DNA from: Phoronis australis
Lineage: Eukaryota > Phoronida > Phoronidae
Direction of reading: 5' to 3'
NCBI GenBank assembly: GCA_002633005.1
Contig: NMRA01000148.1
Span: forward strand, 392,259-456,258
DNA: 64,000 nt
Shown here: positions 9,701-19,100 of the stretch, piece by piece
How the letters are laid out: each line of letters starts with the position of its first letter
Position numbering within the stretch: the first letter of the stretch is position 1
The notes under the pieces: generated by a model
The model's input: the letters and a program-made list of their open reading frames with translations, nothing else
What the model was told of the DNA's origin: nothing
The model's database searches: none
Translations under genes and position numbers: made by a program

Positions 9701-11005
9701 ACCCACTATTCAACACGCAGAACACGGGATTGCGCATGGATACCCCGTGGGCAATAGTAGTAATCAGACAGGGTATAATAGTGACTCCGGCCTGCATTCA
9801 GCTTCCACTCACTACACTGGTGGCGTCCCTCACAATTCAAGTGTACCAGCGAGTTTAGGTGCATCGCAGGTTACCACAGCCACAGTTGTTACGTACGCCA
9901 GTGGTGGACACCCATTCGTTGCTCCACCCAGTGCTGCCCCATCATACCATCAGTTTACATTGCCGCATGGTGTACCTCCCCCGCTGATGGCTCGGCATCA
10001 CTGCCATGGCTGCTCTGGCAGCTGCCCAGGTAGCCAGCATCAACCCTATATATCTGGTCAGGTTGTGCACTACCCAGCTTTCATACCCACATCCAATGGA
10101 CTGATCTCACCCGGCATGCCAAACATCAACCCTGGCCATGTAGCCACTGTGAATGGGATGGTTTCCCACATGAGAGGTGTGCCACTTCACCCGTTCTTTA
10201 GGCCACCCCCACCCAAGGGCCGGATCCTCGAGTGCTTCAACTGTGGCCAGACAGGGCATCACGGCTCAGAATGTAAGGAGCAGACGATGGACAAAGTGAC
10301 CTATGGTGGTGAGTCACACGTGTGTGGTTGTGTGATGGTATATAATTATTGTGACCCAGTCGGTGTCTCCTTGAAACTAGGAGCTGCAATTTAAGTTTTC
10401 CACACTGTATGTCAACAGTTTTCTTCTAGCCTGTCAAACGCTCGGTGTTTGCCTTGATTTTATGTATTTTGGAACATCTTTGCAGTCATGTTGATATTTT
10501 TCTGTAAGCTGTTCAAGTCACTAAATAGAAAAGGAATGGAATGTTCCTTGGTGAAACTTGTTCTTGTGGTGGCCTTTAGGTTGTGCACTTTTCTACACTA
10601 GGCAAAATTAAAAGTGAATCAATCTTAATTTGCTTGTTCTGGAGTCTGTTTCATGACAAGTGAGACATTTGGTCTCACTCTCCACACAACTATTTTTTGA
10701 AAAATAGTTAAAATCTCACTTGAGCAACAAATGTCTATGAGAATGCATCCACTAACTCCTAGGTATTTTGGTGATTTATATAAATTATTACTAGGTTGTG
10801 ATATTCTGATAATTACATGATTAATATTCAGTAATTGCAAAATGGTAGCACAAGACCATCACCAAATTTCTGTCTTGAATCTTAAATCACTTTCATGAAA
10901 CAGACCTCTGGAAATGGGAGTCATTATCTATCTAATAACTCAATTTTAGGGTTTTTTCTTTTAGGTATGTACCATATGAAATTTGCCGAGGAAGAAGAAA
11001 AGTGA
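704..11005 (+). CDS. ZCCHC14: ZCCHC14/ZCCHC2-like SAM and CCHC zinc-knuckle protein, 3' part
   Basis: Six coding exons: 704..776, 1595..1787, 8058..8146, 8289..8485, 9136..10308, 10965..11005. They join in one frame to 587 residues plus TGA; the 5' exons lie outside the window. Seen: a SAM domain from about VRDWLTSVHLSKYSPHL through LPKGATRKLIKGLETLK, split by the large intron; a Ser/Pro-rich linker; a 391-codon exon rich in Pro, His and Ser; and a CX2CX4HX4C knuckle (CFNCGQTGHHGSEC) 33 residues from the end, followed by a short acidic tail. SAM plus a C-terminal CCHC with a short tail is the ZCCHC14 layout; ZCCHC2 shares the tail but lacks an obvious SAM. Smaug-type SAM domains bind RNA hairpins, so an RNA-regulatory role is inferred, not shown. 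The 6.3-kb intron carries an antisense retrotransposon. The family is well supported; the exact paralogue is not. Confidence 0.8.
1045..1143. repeat. 33-bp tandem repeat, three copies
   Basis: Unit begins GCTTGAAGCCACGCTCTGAA. Copies at 1045-1077, 1078-1110 and 1111-1143; the third differs by one base. The array lies in a ZCCHC14-like intron between inverted CCTTACTCAAA / TTTGAGTAAGG segments at about 989-1010 and 1177-1199, so it may sit in a small palindromic element. Confidence 0.9.
1595..1787 (+). CDS. ZCCHC14: ZCCHC14-like exon, N-terminal half of SAM domain
   Basis: Acceptor TATAG, donor GTAAG. A Ser/Pro-rich segment leads into the first SAM helices (VRDWLTSVHLSKYSPHL). Ends on a codon boundary after Met-Gln-Glu. 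Confidence 0.82.
1900..2181 (-). other. Probable 3' tail of the RT-USP retrotransposon
   Basis: Non-coding DNA just after the minus-strand stop. I see no clear poly(A), terminal repeat or target-site duplication, so the 3' boundary is unresolved; 1900 is only a rough limit. Confidence 0.3.
2182..5328 (-). CDS. RT-endonuclease-USP polyprotein ORF (partial 5')
   Basis: The C-terminal USP would remove ubiquitin from a substrate; the N-terminal RT and endonuclease would carry out target-primed reverse transcription. Every motif I could check is intact and there is no frameshift or internal stop over 3.1 kb, so the copy is young or was recently active. As it lacks the RT N-terminus and any upstream DNA-binding fingers, this copy is probably dead. 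Known relatives carry other cysteine proteases (NeSL/Utopia Ulp1-like, some elements OTU-like). A USP placed after the endonuclease is not something I recall as standard. The alternative, a host USP gene joined by chance, is less likely because there is no intron or stop at the join. Confidence 0.85.
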   Translation of the reverse strand: MFRPITLTNTVGKIFFTKIAHRLMKFLCSNGFINTSIQKGFMEKVAGCLEHTETLSSILNDAKKRNKPLSVAWIDLANAYGSVSHNLIQFALDRYHVPEAIKQIIYAYYDELFVRIRTKEWTTNWIRYSIGLFQGCPLSVVLFLAAFNLGLEMIDKEKQNGYKLKFTKQTFHQLVYADDLTIIATNPKDCQSMIQKLEQFLTWSRTMKAKPCKCKSLAFRGGTTFQPYDPQMSIQNTKMPYIHQEPMKFLGKTIFKNLKDTEIRNKLETKLNTLLEILDKDSTNGPTKAWIYNNGVVPRITWEFTVYDFPLSFAKKLERICTKYLKQWLGISKMSTNTVLYRSKEHLGLGMTSLTTHLKKMQVVKFHINKYANDPEARKLYMGKVKQFFTSKRWNGIKELEERERDIVLNEICNSISHNDRKGLGYNTNNRKFVKNMTTKEHRASITKRIKEVDENKALLYLYSCAKQGLWLRWDVVMSLDVSWSKSLYAWNPSLLAFRLNAIHDVLPTPANLHLWKQSPSERCNLCRTAKGTLHHILNNCTVALNNGRYTWRHDQVLAIIFDAINVVVQHPPKPITETAIRFKSKNGLYFDNNRTEPKFKEQTHFLAKTNDWKLIKDCTETPLIFPSEITDSALRPDIVLWSIQAKIAVLIELTIPAEDNMESAHLRKRMKYTNLVEECKNAGWQTVLFPVEVGSRGFIYKSLKKLMNFLEVPKEIKKQAYQTASQTALRCSYTIYLSRNNKQFTEWQLCNISKPKIETQLATSSSPISRKTNEKSTKDKRFGLCNVGNTCFVNSTLQAIFSCNLNWHKYNINKKNNMKTILVNTYEATKRYTSTPSEILNKLRLQNNSLGNGSQQDAHEFLLWLLNQWHVDTLAHNADNVTSEVTSTFQHVKKQTRSCNNCTTTKEKTQIDWELTVYLPTLRKEITMQELWHSLWTSLDIEDFSCPHCNSLSGQLTWSLVKPPKYLCIHILRTATNGEKINTKISSYDLSGYKIKAVIEHHGRKTTGGHYTCCVKSSAWEWINFDDSTVTSTSKPPPDAYIAIYEL
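2182..5372 (-). mobile_element. 5'-truncated non-LTR retrotransposon: RT, CCHC finger, restriction-like endonuclease, USP
   Basis: One open frame runs from just inside a stop at about 5370 to the stop at 2182; from the first Met (5328) it is 1048 residues. Reverse transcriptase (about 1-330): catalytic Asp75 in VAWIDLANAYGS, GLFQGCPLS at 131-139, YADD at 176-179. Then C524-X2-C527 with His535/536 and Cys541, followed by a GRYTWRH segment typical of R2/NeSL-type proteins. A restriction-like endonuclease follows, RPD at 636-638 and Glu653 before a Lys/Arg-rich helix. Residues about 782-1048 form a USP: NVGNTCFVNS with Cys792, QQDAHEF at 856-862, zinc pairs C900/C903 and C947/C950, GGHY with His1011, and NFDDS at 1025-1029. 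Codons upstream of the Met (IPKDTNLKDPF) match RT fingers, so the 5' part is missing. It is antisense within the 1788-8057 intron. Confidence 0.88.
5570..6735. repeat. Diverged tandem repeat, period about 440 bp
   Basis: Three landmarks recur at the same spacing: a TCGGATG-plus-CACC(T)GTGGCCATTTTT block near 5795-5840, 6235-6280 and 6675-6725; a CTCCTAAACC/CTCCAAAACC-AGGATCTTTA block near 6010 and 6455; and CTCCT(T)TATCAACCAAACC near 5860 and 6310. About two and a half copies, diverged, in a ZCCHC14-like intron. Short ORFs here follow the repeat and are not genes. Confidence 0.8.
6850..7030. repeat. Dispersed diverged repeat, copy 1
   Basis: Shares TATCTGAAAGTTTCGTATGA and GCCATTTCTGA with copies near 50190-50410 and 55990-56225. 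Order and spacing are the same in all three (an A-rich lead, then the GAAAGTTTC block, then CCATTTCTGA, then a CATAA(C/T)C end). No terminal inverted repeats seen. Confidence 0.6.
7031..8057. other. Intron DNA without recognised feature
   Basis: The remainder of the large ZCCHC14-like intron. AT-rich, with no ORF above noise and no clear repeat. The polypyrimidine tract and CAG before 8058 belong to the next exon. Confidence 0.6.
8058..8146 (+). CDS. ZCCHC14: ZCCHC14-like exon, C-terminal half of SAM domain
   Basis: Acceptor TTCCAG, donor GTAAG. Encodes LTLSEDRLESMGLPKGAT and the final SAM helix. It is in phase 0 with the exon 6.3 kb upstream, so the two halves form one uninterrupted domain when spliced. 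Confidence 0.85.
8289..8485 (+). CDS. ZCCHC14: ZCCHC14-like exon, Ser/Pro linker
   Basis: Acceptor TTTCAG, donor GTAATG. Begins SKRNVNGL just after the SAM, then a low-complexity Ser/Thr/Pro/Glu segment, probably disordered. Leaves with one base (G) that the next exon completes to Gly. Confidence 0.8.
9136..10308 (+). CDS. ZCCHC14: ZCCHC14-like long exon with CCHC zinc knuckle
   Basis: Acceptor CCCAG, donor GTGAGT. About 391 codons rich in Pro, His, Ser, Val and Met, with no internal stop. A zinc knuckle sits near its end (CFNCGQTGHHGSEC). An upstream Cys-His cluster (RHHCHGCSGSCPGSQH) could be a second metal site; that is inference. Confidence 0.85.
10641..10910. mobile_element. MITE-like element with GTCTGTTTCATGA terminal inverted repeats
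   Basis: Ends are inverted copies of each other: GAGTCTGTTTCATGACAAG at the left, and the complement of a terminal GAGGTCTGTTTCATGAAAG at the right. Each end also has an internal ATTTGGT block. It fills most of the last ZCCHC14-like intron. A relative with the same internal blocks lies at 62668-62946 and an end fragment at 43220-43300. No ORF, so non-autonomous. Confidence 0.75.
10965..11005 (+). CDS. ZCCHC14: ZCCHC14-like terminal exon and stop
   Basis: Acceptor TTTTAG, then 13 codons (GMYHMKFAEEEEK, the first split) and TGA. The short tail just after the knuckle resembles the aromatic/basic tail of vertebrate ZCCHC2/14, which supports placing it at the C-terminus. Confidence 0.75.
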
Positions 11006-11577
11006 GGCACACAATAAGCAGTGTGTTCATGTGACTGGGCTTCCCCTGACCTAGCTATGAAGTGTCTTTCTTTTAGGCTGTCGATTTTAACGAGACATTT
11101 TACGGCTGCTACCCGAGTTGAAATTATGGATTTACACCATTGTTGCTGTACAAAAGTTTGGAGTTTGTTTTCGCTGTTTCAATCATGTGCCACATTTCAA
11201 CTGAAGAGAATGGCGAAGACATATTTTAACGTCCTGAATGATTGTGTGGCTTCAGTTGGGCCAACAGATGTCGCCTGTGTGAGATTTTGTTTTATGTTAA
11301 GATGTAGTTCTCTTATTGAGTCTGTATTGATATTTAATTGGGTGGCCAGTTATTTCTGTCAAATGCCTTGGTTGAAATGAACTCATATTTGTGTTACATT
11401 TGTGTGAAGTGTTGTTGAAATTCTGCGTGCCATGTGTTACTACTAAGACATTTCCTTGTAAAAGATGTCGAGCTCGTTTTATCAGAAGTCTAGTCGCAGT
11501 TAAGACGGTCTGAGGCAAGTTGCAAACGTGATGCTGCGTTTTTATAAGAGTGAAATGCTGTCTGAAACCAAACGATG

Positions 11578-11990
11578 ATTGTAGATGTATTTGCATGCTC
11601 CTAACTATGCTAATGTACAGCAAGAACTAAACGACATTGCTATTTGAACATCATCTACTCTAAACAAAAAGCAGCTGTATTCATTGACAACTTGTAAATG
11701 TGAAAACAAAAAAATCTGCAAATAGGTTACCTTTGCACAAATGACGTAGCCTATCTTGGGGGGCTCACATAGCCCGCATCATGCAGTGTTTTTCCCCCAC
11801 ATCACGGTACTGGACACTGTGGAGTGACTTACAGCGGACGATTTTCGACACAAAACTCATTCTTAAAAACATTTCGCAATTTTCAACATACTACATAATC
11901 ACATAATGACTATTTTGTGTTTCTAACGAATTTGACAAAGCAATCACATAGATAAGGAATTAACATGCAAGTTTCACTTTAAATCCCACT
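11578..11990 (+). repeat. Dispersed repeat, copy A (inverted relative at 30055-30447)
   Basis: Matches the reverse complement of 30055-30447 along its length. Shared blocks include TTTGCATGCTCCTAACTATG, GACAACTTGTAAATGTGAAA and GCAAGTTTCACTTTAAA. Moderately diverged with small indels. No ORF. Confidence 0.8.
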
Positions 11991-14055
11991 CAGCGGAGTT
12001 CTTGCTCAATCAGCAATTGTCTGAGAATATTCATCGAAGGGAATAGCAGTTTTTGAAAAATAATATATAATCAACAGATGTCCATAGTGAATCATCTCGC
12101 AAACAAAGTCGAGGGGTAGTTTTTCGGGTGGCTTACATCACTCCACGAGCCTTGTTGAGGAACTGTGTGCAAATTAAAATGGAAGTTCTGTCCGTCTTGG
12201 CGGAGATTGGATTTGTGACCTTTGATAAAACCAGCTCATAAGAACTAAACCGACCATTTCATGTAAAACTGGTCAGACAACCACATATTCTCAGCGCCTG
12301 TAATTACTCGAGTCTAACTTTAAAGTTGCAATTGTTATGTTTGTGCAATATTTACGGATCTGTGAAACCATCTGTTTGTACAGCTGGTAACTGTATCAGT
12401 TGAGGTTATCACTCAAGGGTGTGTAAGTTGAGAAAATAGGATGAGCCGCTGGATGTCTTGCTATGCACGGTCAATTCGAAGTTAATTCTTCATAATGCGA
12501 GCTTGGATGTTTACTCGGGAAGATTGCGCGACAGCTCTTGAGCTTGTTGTTTCGGAACGAGACTAGTGGAACATGTAATTCCACTCATTCTGTTCATGTA
12601 GTCGCAATTCAGCAAATTGTGTTCGTTGAGGAACTAAAATCCTTCATAGGCAGGAACTATGTGGTTGTGTAACTTATGACGAAAAATAATTATTAGCATA
12701 TTCAGGGTGCGTCAAGATGACCATTGATGTTAACTCAAACAGATGTGGTAACTTAACCCTTGTAAGAACAATAGTTAACTTAATAAGTGACACCCATACT
12801 CTTGTTGATAACTTTTATAGCATTTTCATACACGTTCCCATTTAGATATTTTGAAAACGAAGAGTATTAAACCATTTTTCAGTGTAGTCAGTCACAATTT
12901 TATCTGCTGGCCAACTGGTATGATGTCTGCCGCATTGGTCTGTATTTTCAGTGTAGGAACTCCAGCAGTTGCCATTCACGTTCATCAGATAGCCTTTTGT
13001 TTATTCATGTGGCTCATGCTACCTTTTGTGGGCAAGTTGACAAAAAAGCTAATGAATTTGTTGCAATTTTCTCCCGTTGGTGACAAACAAATCCTTTGAA
13101 AAAGGTTTACAAGTGGAGTTCTTCAATTGCGTCAGCATTAGGTTTGATTTAATTTATTAAGTGCTTCTTAAAATGTGATATATAATGAAAACTGATAATC
13201 TTATGCCAGCTGTGCCAAGGTTTTACTGGAGACTCGGTTTGATTCCACACCACCTTCATTTTTGCTGTCCCAATTGCAAGTTGAACAAGTATCACATAGG
13301 ATTTCCTCATGAAGCTTGCTACCCTGGAAGCCTAAAGATGATCTTGTTATCTGGCAATTCACGTGTGCCAAAGCAGACAGCACAAGATAACATTGGAGAT
13401 ACTGCCTCATAGTTAGTGTAGCACTGTCTTTATAAATATTTTGGTTTCGTCAGTAGAGTATATAGCCTTCTGTTACAATGAAAATCTATTTGTACTCATC
13501 AACTCGCGTCTTCTTTTACATGCAAGTCAACTTTTAATTGTATCTCCAGCATGCAGTTGGAATACATTCAGTTTGTCATGTATATATTCATTTTGCATTA
13601 CTGGTTTATTACACTAGATCGCCCCGGATTTCAAATAGCAGGGAACTTGCAAACCCGTATCTTTTTACCGGTGTCATTTTATTCTGCCCACCCTCTTTAT
13701 TTCTTGGCTCTTGTGAAAATTTATTTTCTATGGATTGGTAAGGTCCAAAAAATCATCTCAAACACAAACTATGTCGGCAAATGACAATTTTATTGATTAT
13801 TTAATTCTCGTTTTTAATGATAATTGAGCAAGAAATTTGAATGGGTAGCTATAATCATGTTTCCACTGTCTTGACATACTCTATTATTTGCATGTTTTAC
13901 TGGGAAGCAGAATGATAGTTTGTAAAAAGCATTTTAAGTTAAGTCTTGTATATATAAATTGCAATAGTGCCGAGTATGTTTCTATGGTAACAGTGGTTCA
14001 ACCCTGTATCAGGAGCTAAATCATTCATGTGATGTGTACATTGAATATATTATCC

Positions 14056-14061
14056 AATAAA
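14056..14061 (+). promoter_or_regulatory. Candidate poly(A) signal AATAAA
   Basis: Canonical hexamer on the plus strand 3 kb after the ZCCHC14-like stop and before the convergent NOB1 gene. Plausible as the 3' end signal, but unproven without transcripts. Confidence 0.3.
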
Positions 14062-14429
14062 GGAATGAATCATACATGTATTTTCTAATAGCTGTATACT
14101 CATTCTCTAGGTATATGATCGAAACAACTTTGACCAATGTCGCAGCACCAGGTAGACTCGGACCACTGTTCACTCAACTGTTTGTGACAAGAGTGCAAAT
14201 CCAGAGGGGCCTGATAAGGGGCATACCATATTCCAATAAAAAGAAACAGTACGATTGCTGGGGGGGTTCGCACTCCCTGAACCCAACTTTGAGTCTACCT
14301 GTGACACTAAGGCCAATAACTCACTTTAAAAACAACTGGTTTTAGTTAATGAAATCTCATTTTGTTCCGTAGGTAAGGAATGATTTCTAGGTTTGAGAAA
14401 AACTGACGAGCATTTATTGCTCAAGACCA

Positions 14430-14613
14430 GGGGCCTGTTCCAGCAAAAGTGCCTTAGTTAAGACAAATCTAAACTTTTGTATTATTTTGATATGAATTTC
14501 ATATATGTCTCCAAACTTACCAGATATGGAAGTTTCAAAGTCTGGAAGTTACTACAAATCTTAGACGTTTAAAGTAAAAAATGAACTTAAGTCAGTTTCT
14601 TGTAATGGGCCCC
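14430..14613. mobile_element. Short MITE-like element, about 185 bp
   Basis: Left end GGGGCCTGTTCCAGCAAAAG; right end is the complement of GGGGCCCATTACAAGAAACT. Inside each end is a (CT)TAGTTAAG / ACTTAAGT block. Lies between the convergent ZCCHC14-like and NOB1 genes. Confidence 0.6.
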
Positions 14614-15851
14614 ACGTCCCTTTTAGTGGGCAATGAGCAATGCCAAGGTGGGCTCAACTTTCCGTCACCAAGGCAGTAATGGTTGCCATGGGAATTCCAT
14701 GCAATTTATCATCACAATCCAAACAAAGGATAATAATGCGTTGCTCTGGAAGATCAAAATACACCGCACTACGAAGGAAGTTTCTTTAGAACCATAACAT
14801 GTTTCATGTGATGTGGGTTCTGGAGGACGAACCAAATTTCAAGAAATGAGTACTTGAAATATTACAAAGCGCAAATGTAACTGAATCTGGCATGTTCTTT
14901 GTTTTGAAAGTAAAAGCTTTTTGCACATAAGTGCTAATATTATATATGGAGGAACTGAACATTTGCAGTACTTCATTCAGCAAACAGTACGATTTGGATA
15001 TTAAGCAAAAGAAAAATCTATAATTTGTTGCCTCATAAAATTGATTGGATTCTTAGTCTCACGCAGTGCTAATTAGAGGAATTTGAAACCGCGAACTTCA
15101 AAATGAAACGTGTGAACTTAACAACGATGAATCCTGTTGAAGCAATCAATGAGCTACACTCGCTACATATTAGGAACTCAAAATTACGTTATTACAAAAG
15201 GAAAATGTGTTCCAGACCAAAACACAAACCAAAACGATGGTTTTCAAAGGTGGCGATGCATGGGGCTTTAACAATACACTTTCTTCAATTTTAGCCAAGT
15301 TCTACCTGACAAATGACATCACAAAGATAAGCAAACTTGCACATGCTCATCCCCGAGGTGTAAACTAATATGACTATTGCATCAGGACAAACATGAACTT
15401 CTGCAACAAGCTTGCTTTGTTTTAAATTTCCATTAGTCAGAAAAACTTATTAGTTCTGAAATGGAGTAGTTAATATTTCCAATTTTCCACGATTGCACTA
15501 TTTCCCGAGTAGTACAGCTAGGCTGGAATTTCGGGTTCTTACCACCGTCTTGAACTTTAAGCCAAAAATAGCTTAACTGGTTCAGAGCTATTCTTTTTCA
15601 AAATTTATGCGACGCGTTTTAGTTGTACATATATTCAAAAGGAGAAAATCACCAAATGTCAGTTGAAATGGGCCAGGATCCTTATCTTTTACCTAGCGCC
15701 ACCTCACTGGCTGTAAATTAGTTTGAAATTTCAGAATTTTTAAGCCTGCGAAAGTGCTACTCTATAACTCGAATTATTCAACTACACCAGTGCTGGGCAA
15801 TTCTTTAACGAGTCAGATACACTTGATAATGGCGCAAGGTAACAAACATGG
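14614..15851. other. Region downstream of NOB1
   Basis: Should include the NOB1 3' UTR (minus strand), but I found no convincing minus-strand AATAAA close to the stop. The 63-codon plus-strand ORF at 15103-15294 is basic and low complexity; I do not call it a gene. Confidence 0.4.
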
Positions 15852-16115
15852 CTACTTCCTTCGTCCATGTTTCTTCCGAGGCTCGTTCGGATTCCTGCGA
15901 TTAAAGCTGTGCCCACCATCACGAATACCCAGTTGAGCGGCTCGACTTGTTATGTCGTTTATGCGAAACGGTGATGCCTTAGCCACATAGTCAGGGTCAA
16001 AAACGTCTATTCTACCCCTGCCAGACTTGGCTGCCCTCTGTTGGGGTAATCTTTGATCAGCGCAGAGTATTGGATTGCTAGCGTGTTTACCTCCTTTGGG
16101 TGCAGGTAGAGAGTA
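15852..16115 (-). CDS. NOB1: NOB1 exon 8 and stop
   Basis: Acceptor TTTCAG, 87 codons and TAG. Contains SLPAPKGGKHASNPILC, FDPDYVAKASPF and the basic tail NEPRKKHGRRK, which match the C-terminal NOB1 region. Confidence 0.95.
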   Translation of the reverse strand, partial: YSLPAPKGGKHASNPILCADQRLPQQRAAKSGRGRIDVFDPDYVAKASPFRINDITSRAAQLGIRDGGHSFNRRNPNEPRKKHGRRK

Positions 16116-19100
16116 CTGAAATATACAAATCAGAAGCACGTAACACATCACATGTTAGATGGATAGTCTCGTCCAAGGCAGTTATTTCACTTTCCACAAA
16201 ACAGCAGAACAGACAAGGAACCAACAAAACTAAATATTTGAAGTTAGAGCAGATTTGATACAAGAAACCATGAAATGGAGATCAACACGAGAGTGCCATC
16301 AACGAAACGTATACTTCGCGAACAAAGGAGACCAACAATTTGAAGCTTTCAAAGTGTCTTTAAGAATATCAATTCCCAATTTGATGAAGAACCCCGGTGG
16401 CTCTACATGGATAATAGTCACTTACAGTAGCCCTGCAATTTGAGCACCAGTTTTCTCCAATGAATATCCGGCATACAACTAGATGTCAAAATACGAGACA
16501 ACTGTAAGCGACTACTGCCTCAAAGTGCTCTGTTGTACCTCCAACCAAAAGCTGACCAAGACGATACTAAGTTACAACGTGACAACACCAAACACAACAG
16601 CACTACCTTCATGCCTTTAGTGCAGATGGGGCGCCGCCGAGAGATGTAGTATCGCGTATTGCCCTCATCGTCGACAGTCATGGAGATCTTTTGCAGCGTC
16701 TGGTTACCACAAGATGGACAGAACGTCTTCGTAATGTCTGTGCAAATTCTAGGAAAGATCAGAATAGCACGCTTAAAAATATAAAACAGGCAGGATCAAT
16801 ACGTTGTACTGTGAATGGAACCATCAAATAAAAGTATAGAAATAAAACAATTCTACATTGAAAGTTGAACTGCACTTGTTTTTATTTTTTAAGTTTGCAG
16901 ACAAGATGCAATAACTGTGAATAAAGATAAGGTCCGAGGTCCTAGCTTTGCACTAGAAATTATTTTTGACATTTTCTGTTCTTTATTGCAAACAAAAGAT
17001 AAGCGAATTATTCTGCGCCATAGTACGTTTTGGCATACATGGATGACTGTCTTAATCCTAGTTTGCACTTAATGACCCTAGCATGAAAGCTGTAAGTGTC
17101 TGAACTTGAAATCTCAAAGTTGAGGGTCATCAAGTCTGAACTTGTACTGGACACTGATAAAAGAAAATCGCAATATGCTTGAGCACACAGCAATAAGAAC
17201 TATTCTTGAACTGGTACTAAAGCAGAACGGAATTTGTTATAAATAATTTTCAGATAGATTTTATGTATAAAGATTAGACCTTAGAACGTGGGTGGAATAA
17301 AAAATACTTGAATCAGTGAATACATCAGAGAAACATTTAGACCTGCATGAATAGAAGTGTCGTTAAGTGAGAATACAGGTAATGTTTTTTGTTTTGATCT
17401 CTGACATCATTTCAACTTGCATTACAAACTTTTTAGGTCACGATGCTTTGAAATCAAGATTCTGACAAGGGAGACAAGTTTTGCAAAAAATGCCAACGAC
17501 CACTTTAGAATTGAGTTAGCAGCTCCCATTATTCAAACCAGTGTTACCAATGTCTCAGCAATGGAACGGTAAGAAGTTGATTTCATGCCTTCTCATATGG
17601 CAGAATTATGGTCATCATTGACATTGCACACTGGAGCCACCTGAAGTCCGGCAAGGGAATTACAAGGTTTCACAAAATGAACTTTTAGTCCGACGAAGTA
17701 TTACTTGAACAAGCTTGTATCTTTATTTCACCTCGGTGCTTTAGAACTCACTTGAAACAGCCATAGCAGCGGAACACATAACTCCTGGCTTGCTTTATCA
17801 ACATTCCGTCTATGGAGACAACATTAAGTCCCATTTGAATGAGGACATTCTATAAAGAGATACGAAACATAGTATCACACCAAATAACAAGACGAAAAGA
17901 ATGTCAATCAGGCCTAATTGACATTACGTTTCCCTACCCGCAACCACCCGTATATCAACACAATTGTTTTATTTGTAATCCTGCGCAAAATATTTTAGTA
18001 TGAAATCAGAACACCTAAGCCACAAAACACAAACCTACTTAATCATCTTACGATTCAGTGAGAGCGAAGGGGAAATCACAACATGTTGTACAGCCTGGGA
18101 GGGTATTTCAGCAGCAGCGAACGAAAATAAATTTTATACCCACGGAGGAAATTTCACCAGCCATAAACAACAATAGCTTGGACAGCAACAGGCACATGCT
18201 GAATAGAGAACTATGTGCGATAACATTAAAGATGGTAATTCAATGCTGCTATGAACACATATTCTGTCAAAAACTAACATGATTTAAACATATCACTATC
18301 AAATATTAACAACAAAACCAGGCTCAATAATTTGGCTTAAAATAAAGTCATTTTATGAGCCAGTCATGGTGTAAAGCAATGATGAACTACAAGTCTTTCC
18401 CAAGTCAAAAGTTGCTTCCCATCAGATTAAGAAACAAGTTGAGGTCAGTTTTACAGTCGTGATTGAAATCAAGTCAGTCTCTGTGCCAGTAAGCACATTT
18501 ATAATAGTCTTCAACAAGAGAATGTTCCTTTTTGAAGGCATTTTGGAAAACTTGTCATACCCAACAAACTATGAAAGGCATTTTGGACCTTTTCTGAATA
18601 ATGAAAGCAAAATAATATCAGAAGTGCCACGCTGTGATCATCAAGTTCTGATGTCATCCAGTCAAGTAAGCAGTTTTCTCTCACAGCTGCACTCTTTGGC
18701 CGACATACCCAACAATTTTCAGTAACAGCCCCAGAACATAACTTGCATACTGACTTGAGCAATGGTGCCATGCAGATATAATAAAAGCAATAAAAAAGCA
18801 ATCCAGATCACTGTGTTTGCATTGCCCAACATATTCACAGAACCACACTTGAGGTGTGATGAATTGAACATGTAGAATTTCTGATTAAAAAAAGACCAAA
18901 ATTAGCTTTCACAGTATTAAAAGTAAAACATGTTAAGGTGACCAAAAGCACCTACAAAACATAGCAACACCCCTCTGATTTGCCTAGTTAAACCAAACTC
19001 TGCCGCACCATATATAATATACATAGCAACACCACCTTTGATTTGCCTAGATAAACCAAACTCTGACGCACCATATATAATATACAGTAATGATACGAGT

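Larger units (their letters stand above)
11006..14061 (+). other. Probable ZCCHC14-like 3' UTR and downstream DNA
   Basis: No exon-like ORF follows the stop. A canonical AATAAA lies at 14056-14061, the only strong plus-strand poly(A) signal I noticed here, so the UTR may run to it; that is inference. A dispersed repeat copy occupies about 11578-11990. ORFs of 70-120 codons in 12851-13784 are AT-rich, with no recognisable features. Confidence 0.35.

Noticed and set aside
9239-9797. Minus-strand ORFs over the ZCCHC14-like long exon
   Set aside because: Shadows of the plus-strand coding exon: composition and position follow from its Pro/His-rich codons.
11021-13784. ORFs of 70-119 codons after the ZCCHC14-like stop
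   Set aside because: AT-rich with hydrophobic or random composition; better explained as 3' UTR and intergenic DNA.
16255-16443. Small plus-strand ORF in a NOB1 intron
   Set aside because: No start context, domain or splice evidence; flanked by NOB1 exons on the other strand.
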